Below are positions 36,363-48,800 of a DNA stretch of 64,000 nt, piece by piece; the stretch's first letter is position 1; each line of letters begins with the position of its first letter. The translations under genes were made by a program, and so were the position numbers. The notes under the pieces are model-generated. The model had not been told where the DNA came from and ran no database searches. It saw only the letters and a program-made list of their open reading frames with translations. The stretch is from Coenobita brevimanus (taxonomy: Eukaryota > Arthropoda > Malacostraca > Decapoda > Coenobitidae), in the NCBI GenBank assembly GCA_032717465.1, contig CM064670.1:14724431-14788430 (forward strand). Direction: 5' to 3'.

Positions 36363-38258
36363 CAGACATCTAACACAGTACATGGGCTCTTGTGAAGGTC
36401 ACAATGAAACTAGCAAATCAAATTTTTATATCTCGGGAGGGGATTGGTTGGCCAGCAATTCTAAAGCCAATTATTGTTTTTAATTTCTTTTAATGATACT
36501 GGTAGTAATCCCTTAAGAATCTTAATTAAAAACAATTATTACTCAATTTTCTTTCTGACAAGGGTAAACATTTTCCCACCACAATGTGGGTATAAATTTT
36601 TCATCTAAATTGTCCTGGCCTTTCCCCTTAAACCTCAGACAACCATAATCATCACAAATTATTCCAAAACAAGAGAACCCTTTATTTTGTTACTAGCCTC
36701 TGAGCACTTCCTCTTCATGGCCAAACAACAAAAGGAATATACTTCAACACACTCTTTTCAGCCAACTAATCAGATAACTAATCAAGGTCAACTTGAACTT
36801 AAAGACAGAAAATACACATTTAGACTCCTGTATTGTACAGTACATGGAGTCTGCTAGGTATTTTGTACTGTATTACACAGATAAAGCTGGCAACAAGTCC
36901 CACTGTCTCTCCCACTTCTACGTCCATGGACTTGACAATCAGCCTCATGAATGCATAGCAAATGATGCTGATGACTTCATCTCGCCACAGATCTTAGATA
37001 TCAGTGTAAATTGCTTTGGATTCACCTGACAAATATTGTAAGTCCACGGTGCTCATGGCATAAAGACAAAGAAACTTGTTGCTGCAAATGCCAAACATGC
37101 AACGTACTGATTCACAGTAAGCCTTGCCACACCAGATCACATACCAAACAATACTTTGGAGCATAATGCTCCTCTGCTGAAAAGAACTTTAATCAACAAA
37201 TAAGATTCACAACCCCTACTAGAGTTGATCTAAGGAAAACTAATCTAAAGGTCCACAAGAAAAAACACCAAGAAAGAAGGCCCACTGTCCATTTATTAGC
37301 GAAGTACATCTTATCTATAAACAGGTACATTGATCCAGTTAAACTAGTCCAGCAGGATTCCTTAGGCAACTGAACACAATTACCCTTCAATATATTCAAA
37401 TGTAACATAATCCACTAATATTCTTCCAAAAGACCAGTGAATGGCAACTACTAGCTAATCTTAGCTTACAAAAAATAAAATAAAAAATCAATTATATCAT
37501 TTATGAATTATGACAATTCTTGACATACATCTACCTAAATGTTCTACGGACATCGATACTGCAGCAGCATGGAAAATGTATCCATGAAAGGGAATATTAT
37601 TCCACACGATATCCAACTGTGATTTCTAAAAGGAACAATCGTGAAACAACTTCCCAAACTAAGAAACATACATACATAGAACACTTCCAGCTGACAGTGA
37701 ATTCCAACACCATTATTAAAACTGCAAAATGTAATCCTTCACCAACCACAGTGAATGTCTATCCAAGTTGTAAGAACTCTTGCAATGCCACCCAAACTGG
37801 CTCTCTTACCAGCCCATTCATTTTCCAGCAACTATGTTGAAGGGAGTACATAAAAAGCACTCGCCCATTCTCTTCTGTTCTTACGTAAGACTTACAAGTC
37901 CAGCCCTTAGTGAAAGAGAGGGTTAAGTACAAGAAAGTTAAAGGGTCAATACAAATGAACAAGAAAGGAAGAATTAGGAATAAAAGGAAGCAAAGACTGA
38001 TGTGTAGTTGTGTTTTTATGTTCAGTGTGCATTGAGTGTAATAGGAAGGAGAGGGTAAACCGTAAGACAAGAGGTAAGGAGAGTACCATTTTGTGTTCAG
38101 TGGGCCTGGGAAGCAGCTTTACCTGGAGAGTCGTCTGTGTGGCTCCTGCACTTGCCATTAGGCTGAAGAGGTGTACTGAAGAGGGTAAGTGAAGCGTTGT
38201 TTTGTTGTCCTCAGAGGGGTGGGCTACTGCCACCACCATCACAGTCTGGCTGCAGATC
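33800..38258. other. AT-rich DNA, no recognised gene; may include 3' UTR of the hnRNP M-like gene
   Basis: No domain-bearing frame on either strand. Has a poly-A run at 36335-36362. The part just below 38259 must be 3' UTR of the minus-strand gene; its end is not visible to me, though an AATAAA-type signal on the minus strand exists near 37290-37297. Confidence 0.45.
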
Positions 38259-38314
38259 TTACAAGAGGACAACATCAAGGATCCTCCCATCCAGACGCTG
38301 CCGATCCAACATTT
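38259..38314 (-). CDS. hnRNP M-like terminal coding exon (end of last RRM)
   Basis: Only 56 bases. On the minus strand a CAACAG acceptor (AG at 38316-38315) is followed by AA, which completes a Glu codon left open by the upstream exon, then 17 codons reading MLDRQRLDGRILDVVLL and TAA at 38261-38259. This supplies the missing beta4 strand of the RRM (R-L-D-G-R-x-L-D-V), which is why I place it 11 kb from the preceding exon. The polypyrimidine tract before the acceptor is weak. The 3' UTR continues below 38259; I could not fix its end. Confidence 0.75.
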
Positions 38315-39769
38315 CTGTTGATCTAGTTAAGGAAACTTTTGATATTACTGCACAGTGACCTGTTCAAATAGAAAAATCATATCCACTTTTGGAGATGTGT
38401 TTGGGAAATGTACAGTACTTCCCTGTGTGCATAATTCTTCCAAGATAATGTTCTTTTAATTCAATATCCTCAACAGGCTCATTTCCAATACAGTTCTTTC
38501 ACCTCTCATCTTATTACACTTGTGCCATTAGATCCTAATCTTGCAACCACATCAGTGCGAGCAGTGACACTTTGCAGCTTCCATGCTAAGATTTTTATTT
38601 TGCATCAAGGCATTCATACCACCTGCCACCATTCTTCTCTATGTCACTTTATTCTATGCCCATAGTCAGACACATTAAAAAAAAAAAAAAATAAACAAAA
38701 ATAAAAAACTCCACTTTCTTTGCACATTAACCTCTATTTTTAACACCTGCACTGAGGTACAGTACTTTTTAACTAATTCACCAAGTCATCTTTTCACCCA
38801 CCAACCCATACAAAGGATCACCTCTCAACAATCATCACCTATGTGTTTACTGTCTGACCACATGTTCACACTCACAAAACTTAGATCCAGTCTGCGTAAA
38901 CCCCATTCACCATATAGCACATAATAAAGCTCCACCTGGAGATACTGCAGGTTCACCATTAATGGCCAGAGTTTTAACATCCCTCGCAGCCTCATCCCTC
39001 TCATCTGAACAGCCGAAGGGACATCACACGCCCTTGCCTTACTCAAACACCTATAAAGAACCACACACTCACACATCCTTCTCTTTACACACTTCACAAT
39101 GAATATAGCTGTAGAATCCAGCACCATTTTAATTGTAACATACATATACAATACCTTCCACAAATCTTCTCCATTTTCACCTACAGTATGCATACACTTT
39201 TCCAGTAATTATCATGCAGCCATTTTCACATGTTTTCTCCAGTCTGTCTTACAGCAATTATTTGACTCTAATCTCTTAGGAACCACCCCAATCATGTAGC
39301 AGAAATATCTAGTTAGTAAGTTGATTGAAAAAAAAATAAAATAAAAAAATAAAATAAAAAAAAGGAAAAATAAAAAAAAATAAAAAAAAAGGAAAAAGAA
39401 AGAAAGAAAGGAAGGAAGAAGAAGAAGAAAAGAAAAACAAGAAGCAGAAGAAGAAGAAGAAGAAGAAGAAAGAGGAGGAGGAGGAGAAAAAGAAAGAAAG
39501 AAGAATAGTAATAGTCTATCTATCTATCTATAGCCCGACGCCCTAATCCCGCAAAGGGTGGCCGCAGACAAAACGCCTCCAAGTCACTCTGTCACCCACC
39601 ATTTGACTCCCCTCCCCCCAACTCACCCCCCCCTCCCTCATATACCTCTCAACTCCATCCCTCCACCTCATCCTCAGTCTACCCCTCCCTCTCCCTCCCT
39701 CCACCTCACCTACATACACCCTCTTAGTCAGTCTTTCATTCTCCATCCTCTCCACATGTCCAAATAGTA

Positions 39770-39813
<44 letters not shown>

Positions 39814-42800
39814 GTTGTCCTGTTATCTGAACTTCTGAAGCAATAAAAATTGCTCAGGATGTCTCAAAGTTATTATTATTTTTTACAATCTAAATAGTTT
39901 CATGATAACAAAGCTGGCTAGAAAATGCAAGGAGCATGCAATTCGGTGCATCCTCATGAAGGCAGGTTTACCAATGTGGGGTGTACTCACTGAGTGTTTT
40001 GTGGAGTTGGAGTGTCTCTCGCGCAATGTGCAACACTTTTTATTTTTATTTATATATATTTTTTTTTTATGCAAGGAAGAAGGAATGCATATAGGGACTG
40101 CTTAGTTAGGAATGCTAAAGCAGTGTGTGGTGTGGCAAGGGTAACAACAAAGAAGAAAGGTATGGCATGGCACGATGAAGAGGTTAAGAGAGCAATGGAG
40201 GAAAATAGGAAGAAGTGGCTAAAGTGGTTACAGAACCAGGGTTCAACTGAAATAAGAACTGAATATATTAACAGCAAGAAGCATGTAAAGAGACTAGTGA
40301 AGAGGAAAATCGAGGAGGTAAATGAGGACCTATGAAGAAAAATGAATGCAAACTACTCTGGAAATAGGAAGTTATTCTGGAAACAGGTGCGGAAATGTAG
40401 ACGTGACAGCGGAAAGAAATGTGAAAGTGTGAAGGATGTAAGTGGCAGATTATTAACCTATGGGGATGAGGTACGGACCAGATGGAAAGAATATTTTGAA
40501 AGCTTGATGAATGGGAACAGAATGGACAGAGCAGCTGTAGTAGTTGTTCCCTAGGCAGTCTGGCCAAACAGCCCCAAGTCCCTTAGGAAGGCCATGGCCG
40601 AGACCGAGTTTTCCCACAGAGCTCTAAAAGAGTGTATGTTGTGTTGTTGGCGTAGGTGATTGTGTGTAATGCAGTCTTCCACAATGTGCTTAATAGTACG
40701 GGGTGCTGTGCTGCATCCTGGACAGGCATCAGCGACGGAGTCATCCAGCCAATTCTGGTAGCTTAAGAGGGCTGGATGGTGTCCACATTTCAGCCTGGCC
40801 AGGTGGACCCTGTCCTCACGAGGAAGACAGGATTCAGAAGGGTGGATGTCAGGAGGCGTGCATGCAGCAGTGTGTTGTCTTTAAGTGATTAAATGGAGAG
40901 GCGAGTGATCTGAGTGTGAATATGCTTCTGGAAACTGGTCTGAGGGGGAAGAGATGACAGTATTTGTGTATAGTATCGTGTGCTGGGTGTTGTTTTGATG
41001 TTCCTTGGTGTGGGTGGATGTGCTGCCATGTACTGTAGTGGATGTTGTGGGTCTGTGGAGGCTGCAGCAAGAAACTGGGTGCCTCTCATGTCTAGGTGAT
41101 CCTTGATTTGAGGACTTTGGTTTCTTGATGTAGGTGGTCCGTGGGTGTAGTAGCTGTGCAGCCTGTAAACATGACTGGTTTGGGGGGTGTGCAGAGAAGG
41201 AATGCAGTGCCAGGATATGTGGAACTCGAACAGGTGAAGAACGACGTGAAGCACCTGAAAAATGCGAAAGAAGCTGGGGTTGATGAGGTGTATCCAGAGA
41301 TGATGAAGTGTACTGGACAAAGTAGAATGAAGTGCTTGTTGGTGATATGTAAGAGGACATCGATGAGTTAAACTGTGCCAGCAGAGTGGAAAAAGGCTGC
41401 GATTGTACCCCTGAACAAAAATATAGCGGAGCAAAGTGAGTGCAAGAATTTTCGTGGCATAAGGTTATTGAGTGTGGTAGGGAAGGTATAAGGAAGAATT
41501 ATTAGCAGAAAGTAAGAGAGATATTAGAAATCCTAGGGTGGCTTTAGGAGTGGCAAAGAATGTGTTGATGAATATCTGCAGAGACAGATAGTGAAGAAGT
41601 CTTATGAGAAAGTCTATAAGGTGTTTATGGGATTAATGGATCTGGAAAAAGCATATGACAAAGTAGACAAAGAGGGACTGTGGAAAGTTTTACGCATGTA
41701 CGATGTCAATGGTAAGCTGCTAGGTGCCGTCAAGAGTTTTTATGATGGTACGGAGACATGTAAGGGTAAATGGGCATCTAAGTGAATGGTTCATGATCAA
41801 TATGGGCATGCGACAAGGTTGTGTAAGGTCCCCATGGTTTTTCAATACAGCAAGCTCGCCCCCAACGTGCGGGTTTCGTTCCTAACGTGGTGCATTCGGC
41901 GCGAAACCGCGTAAGTTTTAACTACTCCTTATTTTGCTCCCTAGATCTCCTAAACGTGGTCTTTTGCTGTTAACTGCCATTGGTAATCAATATGAAGCAC
42001 TTTAAGTGGTTAGAAGGTTTATTTAATGTTATAACTTACAAATACAGTACTGCACAGCAAAACTTCAACATACAAATACGTAAACACAAGGCAACATTCC
42101 GATGCCAAAACCAATCGGCGTCGGAATGTTGCCTTGCGTTTATGTGTTTGTATGTCAAAGTTTTGCTGTGCAGTACTGTATTTGTAAGTCATAACATTAA
42201 ATAAACCTTCTAACCACTTAAAGTGCTTCATATTGATTACCAATGGCAGATAACAGCAAAATACCACGTTTAGGGGACCTAGTGAGCAAAATGGTTTCAG
42301 GACTATTTGCTGTCAAGCCAGTTCGCCATCACAACAATAACAAGACAACACAGACTTTGATGGATCCCCCTGAAATATAGTTATTAAAGTATTGATTAAT
42401 TAATAATAAGTATATTTATAAAAGTATTGATTAATTAGTATAAGTATATTCATAGAATGACAGGGAATCATCCAGGGTGTGAACTGTCCTGACAGGGAAT
42501 TGACATGATGGCGAATTGTCTTGGAACCCACCGATCGTATGTAATCTATAAATTAGGTTAACTGGTTACAAGGCTCTATTTAATGCTTTAACTATCTTTA
42601 AGTGCTTTAACTTACAAGTGCATACCAGAATAGTAAATATTTAACTTACAAATACAGTACTGTGGAAAAGCAGTACAGCAAATACTTAACAAACAAATAA
42701 AAAAGGTAATATTCTGACGCCTATCAGAAAACTGGTTATAAGACTTTATTTCTTGCTTGAATGTTATTTAATAATAATTTAACTTGCACATAAACTTACC

Positions 42801-45800
42801 AGAACAGTACTGTAAATATTTAACTTACAAATACAGCACTGAGGAAAAGCAGTACAGCGAATCACATCACGTGATCAAAACAAACCATGCATGCTGAGCT
42901 GATGCTCGAGGATTTGGCCTTTCAAAGGCCTCTATTGTGTAAATTTATAGTTTTTGTAATCGTTCTTTAATCTTATGTTGTCTTATACGTATCCCAGCAC
43001 TAACCGCGTATAACTGCGAGTGTGTTCGGCGAGAACGTGTTTGGGGCGAGTTTACTGTATATACAGTATATAGATAGGGTGATGAGAGAAGTAACAACGC
43101 GAGTAATGGAGAGAGGGATGGCGTTGGTAATGAATGGTGGTAAACTAGTGCAGAGTTCTGCTGATGTCTGTGAGCGTCGTGTCTTGAGGGTAAATGCAGA
43201 AAAGCAAAAAGTGATGGTAATTGACAGAGAAGGTGACTCCCAGTGTGATGTTACAATGAATGGAGAGAGACTGGAATTGGTGAGAGAGTTCAGATACCTA
43301 GGTACAGTGACAGAAAAGAGAGGAAGATGTGCAAAAGATGTGGAAAGTAGAGTGACACAAGGAAAGATGGTAGCTGGTGTGATGAAGGCCTTGATAAGAA
43401 ACAGAGGCTTGAGTGCTGCAACTGCGCGAGGCTTAAATGAAGGAGTGTTAGTGCCAACTTTAACATATGGGTGTGAGACCATGGTGTGGCATCAAAATGG
43501 AAACTCAGGAGTGACAGCAGTGGAGATGGGACTTTTGAGGAATGTATGTGGTGTACAGAGTGGATGGGATACAAAATAATGTGATTCATGAAAGATGCGG
43601 AATTGGGAAGTCTGTGGACGCCAGAATCGAAGAGAGTGTACTGAGATGGTATAGTCACGTGGAGAGAATAGATAATGATAGAGTGGTAAAAAAAGGAATA
43701 TCTGAGCGAATCTAGAGGAGGGAGGAGGCAAGGTAGGCCAAGGAGAAGGTGGAGGGATATAGTGGATGAGTGGATGAGGAACACAGGTATGGAAGTCAGT
43801 GATGCTTGGGGACTAACAAGAGACTGAGCTGGCTGGATGAATGTTATGAGAAGATGTGCATGATAAGGGACTTGGCACCCACTTTTAACGTGACAGCGTC
43901 CAGATTGACTCAATGGGATACCAGTACATTTATGACAAGCTACAGAATGTGGTGAAAGTTTTTGGTGCATCAGATAGAGCCAGGATTCTGGGGGCTTGAA
44001 TGATGAATGAATGGATGCATGGCCCATTGAAGTGGGCAAACTTGGGCTGTCTGGATGGTACTACTCCTCATCCTCCCCTAGAGTGGGAAAGGAGGTCTGG
44101 ATGATGATCAATAATGATAATGATTAATAATGATGATGATTGATCATGATGATGATGATAATGGTGATGATGATGATGACTGACGGTGATGATGATGATG
44201 ATGATGATGATGAAGGAACCAAGAGTCAGAAGTCTGCAAGATAATAGTGGGCCAAAATATGACCTGTTCATTTTGAGATGCCTGGACACACTGCAATAGA
44301 AAAACTGGAGGTCATAGGCAGTAGGAAATACAGACAGACGGACAGAGTTCCAGAGCTGACCTGCTGCATACATGGACTAGGAGTAATGGTCAACTCTTGC
44401 ATTGGAGAGTTGGACACAAAAGGGATGAGAGCTTGTTGTTAGACAGGTGCTACGTGCCTGCTGTAGTGGTCAAGAGATGCGAGCAGACAATTCTGAGGAG
44501 CAGTGACCATTGAAGTAGCAATGGAAAAGATAAAAAGATGCAACAGTGCGGCAAAGAGACAGAGGTTGAAGGAAGCCAGTAAGAGAAGAATTAATGACAC
44601 AAAAAGCCTCTGACTCCACCTTTTTGAGAAGAGCTGTATGTGGGAAGCCTCCTCACAAGTGAAAGTTGTACACTCAACGGGTGAATATGACCTCTGTGTA
44701 AATTCAACAACTGTGCAGGGGTAAAGGAGGCACAAAGTCAACTTATCACACCTAATCTCTTGGAAACAGATTTTACAAGACAGGTAATATGATCTTTCCA
44801 AGATAAAGCCTGATAAAATGAAATCCCAACTATGTTTAAAGATGATGCAGGACTGAGTTGGATACTGTGAAAATTAGAGGATACTCCTGCATAAGATTCT
44901 GAGGGGTTGAAAGATGTAAGAACTGAGTTTTTGACTGCATTAAAAACAACAAGATTACTTTTACCCCATTCACAGATATGAGCTGTCAGACATTAGGTGT
45001 GCCATAGCCTCATTCCTTGTTTGTTGATGTAACTGCTGAAATGGATGATGTGAGAAGCGAATGGAAAGGTGAAGGGTGGAGTCAGCAACTTATGAGTAAA
45101 TAGGGTTAGATGTACAGCTTAGAAGGTCAGTGTCTCAGTGATGAACGGAAGGAAGAGAGTTGGTAACAGGATGGAGCAATGTGGAACACCACCACTGATG
45201 CCTCTAGGAGAAGAACCGTGGCCGTCAACAACAGCAGCTACAAGACGACCAAAAAAGAAACTAGCGATGAAGGGACAGATAGAAGAATAGAAACCATAAG
45301 AGGGCAGTTTGGAAAGTAAAGTTTTATGCCAGACTTGATCGAAAGCCTTTGAGATGTCAAACGCGATGGTAAAGCTTTCACCAAAGTCCTGAAAGGAGGA
45401 TGACCAAAAGTCTGAGAGGTAGGTGAGATTGACAGTGGAGTGTCTCTGGCGGAACCCACACCCAAAATTGGAAATAGTCGTGATAGGAAAGGTGCTTTAA
45501 ATTTTTGTATAAGAAAATAAAAAAAACTTTTTAAATATAGCATGTTAAAGCTACTGGGAGACAGAGGGCTGAGAATGGTCAGCCAACCTTCTTTTGGACA
45601 GGCTGAATGTGGGTAAACTTCCAGCAAGAAGGAAAGGCAGAAGTTGACAGAGACAAATGACTTTACCTGGGCAGTGTGTAAAAGAGGAACAGTTCTTGAG
45701 GACCACATGAAGGACCCCATCTGGCCCACATGCCTTGTTAGTACTGAGGCCAGTGATGGCAGAAAATATATCAATGGAAGAAATTTTAATGTTAGCCACG

Positions 45801-48800
45801 AGGAAGTCAGAGGGGGGAAGTGATGGAGAAACAGCACCGGAATTGTCTAAGGTGGAATTGGAGGAGAAAGTCTGAGCAAAAGATTTATGCATTTTATCAC
45901 AGTGGTAGGTGGGAGCGCTCACCATCCAGTCACTCAATGTAGTGCTGCTCTTGGACGACTGCCCTTTCCTCTCATCCTTCCTTCCGTCCAATTCTTTCTT
46001 TCCTCTTCCTTATGCCTACGGGTGACTCTATACTCCCTCTTCTGTCTTTCCTTTTTTCTTTTTTCCTTCATTCTTTTCTCTTCCTTCTGCCTATGGGTGA
46101 CTATACATTGAATGACAAGCCAAATGGATTCCTGTACACCAGGAGACCATCTACTATTCTGGATGGTAACCATATAACCAAATTATGGCACCTGGTGGTT
46201 TAGTGGGTAATTAAGGCACTACAATTGGATTGAGACTGTGCAGGTTTCCATATCCAAGGGGTGGTTGGAGATTATTGCTCAAGTATTGCCACTCAGGGAT
46301 GAGTGAGGCTGGTCACTCTCAACTTAAATGTCAGGACCAAATTGCCTAGCCCTGGGCTCCTACATTCCTCATGAGGCAACGCAGGATTAGATGATGATGA
46401 TGAAGTCTAAGTGTAAAGTTCTGTTTTATCAGTAGAAGAAACAGCTACAGAGTCATCAGTGTAAAAGAGGGGGGAAGGATGATGAGGTAAAGTTGTTTGA
46501 AAGGTTTATGGCAAGGCACAAAAAGGAACAGGAAGAATATATGTTTAAGCCATTTAGTATTAATGGAATCATTTTTTGCACAGTGAAGAACAGACTTAAC
46601 ATGATTCCAGACTGAAACATAAGACATTTGAGATTCAGGGGTGGGTTGGCTCTAGTACCTTCTGTGGGCCCTATCCTTGTTGTGGAGAGCATTAGAACAA
46701 GCGTGATTAAACCATGTTTTATTTTGTAACTGATCACAGGATATAGGAAAGGAATGTATGCATCCATGCCAGAGAGAATTACCTCTGTAATGTGCAAGGC
46801 TCACTCGGATGGCTCTCAGCCATGGAAGCAATAACCATTCCGGGGAAAATGAATGTAGTACTACCTCTGAATCAGCAGCATCAAAGTGCCAAAGCTGCCA
46901 CTTCTTGGACGGGTCCACAGGCCTTTCTGGAGCGATAGGACAGGTTATGGTGATAAGGCTGTGATCGGAGGAGCCCAATAGAACGCAAAGATTAAGAGCA
47001 TAAGCAGAAGGATTAGATGTAAGGAAGAGGTTAAATATGTTGAAACTCTCTCCAAGATAGTCAGGGATATGGGTAGGGTGCTGTACAAGCTGTTGTAGGT
47101 CATTGAGGATAGAAAAGATGTAGGCTTGTTCACCATATGGATCAGTGAAAGAAGAGGAGTGCCAAAGGTGGTGGTGAACACTGAAATTGCATAGAAGTGA
47201 GATTTCACAGAAAGGAGAAATTGACAGGATGTATTCCATTTTAGAAGTCTATCTATCTATGTATTGCCAGATGCCATAATAATGTAAGGGGTGGCCATCT
47301 GACTCTTGAGTTATTTGTTTTACAGGGAGGGGCACTAACCCTCCACCAACCCACTTGTTGACACGTAGGGAGCATGTATGGTTTGGTTATAAGGTTACAA
47401 CCCAGCGTTGTAAATGGTTTCTTGGCTTACAGGAAACCATTTGGCTTGTCACTCAATGTAAAGCCACCTGTAACGGAAAGAAAAGCAATAAGAAGTGACA
47501 GGAAAGATGGGAGAAATAGGAAGAGAGAAGGGCAGGTACAGAAAAAGAATGATAAAGGCTAAGGAAGAAGTAGGCAGCACTACATCAAGTGAGTGGATGA
47601 TGGTCGCCACCACCTACCACTAATTTTAGAAGTAAGATAATAAAAGAATTTTTCAGTCAGTAGAATTAGGGGATAAGTAAACAGCACAGATATATTTAGT
47701 CAGCGAATGACAGGACAGCTGAAGCCTGATACACTATACACCTGTAAGCCACAAGTTTGACACCTCATTTTACCCCTGGCTGGTGAGAAGCCACAGTCAG
47801 GGTTTTACAATGAACAAAGACTTACTATCCAATGTTACGAAGGTACTTCCAAGCAGTGCCAGACTCCATGAGGAACAATTAGTGATGACACTAGTCATAC
47901 CATTTAGAAATGCTTTGAATATGACACTGCTCTTACTGTAAAGAAATGCTTTCATATTGGAACTACAAGTCTTTGCTTGGAGTGAAATCATGCCTATGAC
48001 TTTCTTTCAGCGAAGATTCAATAACGCAGGAGGAGCAAGAACTATTGTTCATGACAATACAAACTTAGCAATTAAAAATGACTGACTACTGCCAGTACAT
48101 AAACTACTGTATTTTCGAGCATACTGTATAAGGCGCACCCTAACTTTGGCAGGCCCAATCTGGGAAAAATAAAAAATACAGCTAACCCCAGACCCCCTGG
48201 CTGAATGCCTCAAACTTTCAGCACTTGGCCCATTTACATATCACCACATAACCATTCATGTGCTGGTTATAAAATTTTCATGTACAGGAATCATGAAAAT
48301 TTAGATTGACCCCTTTGGTAAGCTACCATGGTGGGCTAAGTTACAGTACTTAACACTACCAAATATCACCACTGACCTCCACCATCACCAATATTGGCCA
48401 TCATTAATAACTCTAACCATTATCAACCAACAACACTAAATTATCAATCATCACCATTAATATTATCAATCTCCACTCCACACTGCATCACTGTGATCAC
48501 TTGTAAACAAACATGGCAGAGTTGCCAAATCCATCTTAGCAAACACTGCTAGATTGGTATTCAAAAACCAGTAAAAGTCACTAAGTACATAAAAACTCCA
48601 GAAAATTGCTAGAAAAAGTACTAAAATTTCTATAATATCCAAAACTGCATAAAATCTCCAGAATACTAGCAGATTTTCAATAGCTAGATGTGACATATTG
48701 CCACTATAGTCGTTCTATTTTATGAAGGCAGTTTGGGTGGGGTGCTCTGGGACCTCACTCTGTTAGCTCTGTTGCCACATCGTCGCCACACATGTGCTCT

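Larger units (their letters stand above)
40078..44106 (+). mobile_element. LINE-A copy split by two nested insertions
   Basis: Plus-strand family A. Linker: GRRNAYRDCLVRNAKAVCGV, VRTRWKEYFESLMNGN (40078-40545). RT fingers: GVQRRNAVPGYVELEQVKND, EVYPEMMKCTGQSRMKCLL (41160-41370). Palm: LMDLEKAYDKVDKEGLWKVL (41630-41700) up to PWFFN at about 41845, then interrupted. It resumes at 43058 with MREVTTRVMERGMALVMNGG, but the segment that should hold YADD is deleted; next comes VLRVNAEKQKVMV, YLGTVTEKRGRCAKDVESRV and VLVPTLTYGCETMVWH. The conserved 3' block ends in the GATGAT tail. Removing the LINE-E piece (40546-41155) and the TIR element (41848-43057) restores collinearity with the copy at 4918. 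Confidence 0.87.
44216..47765 (-). mobile_element. Jockey/CR1-like LINE family D copy 2, split by two SINEs
   Basis: Minus strand. The endonuclease begins above 47632 (KFFYYLTSK), continues after the SINE with MEYILSISPFCEISLL, VHHHLWHSSSFTDPYGE, NDLQQLVQHPTHIPD, LFLTSNPSAYALNLCVLLGS and SDHSLITITCP (SDH motif of APE nucleases), down to about 46650. The linker and RT (46620-45000) are badly decayed, with pieces such as SLSTNKACGPDGV; the region near 45350 corresponds to the KAFDRVWH block. The C-terminal end is at 44373-44260 (QLWNSVRLSVFPTAYDLQFF, SVSRHLK). Gene order matches copy 1 (1200-3380), but the endonuclease part is preserved only here. Confidence 0.83.

Noticed and set aside
42019..42267. 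Similar short frames on both strands (SECCLAFM / SECCLVFT)
   Set aside because: Mirror translations of the palindrome arms, not genes.
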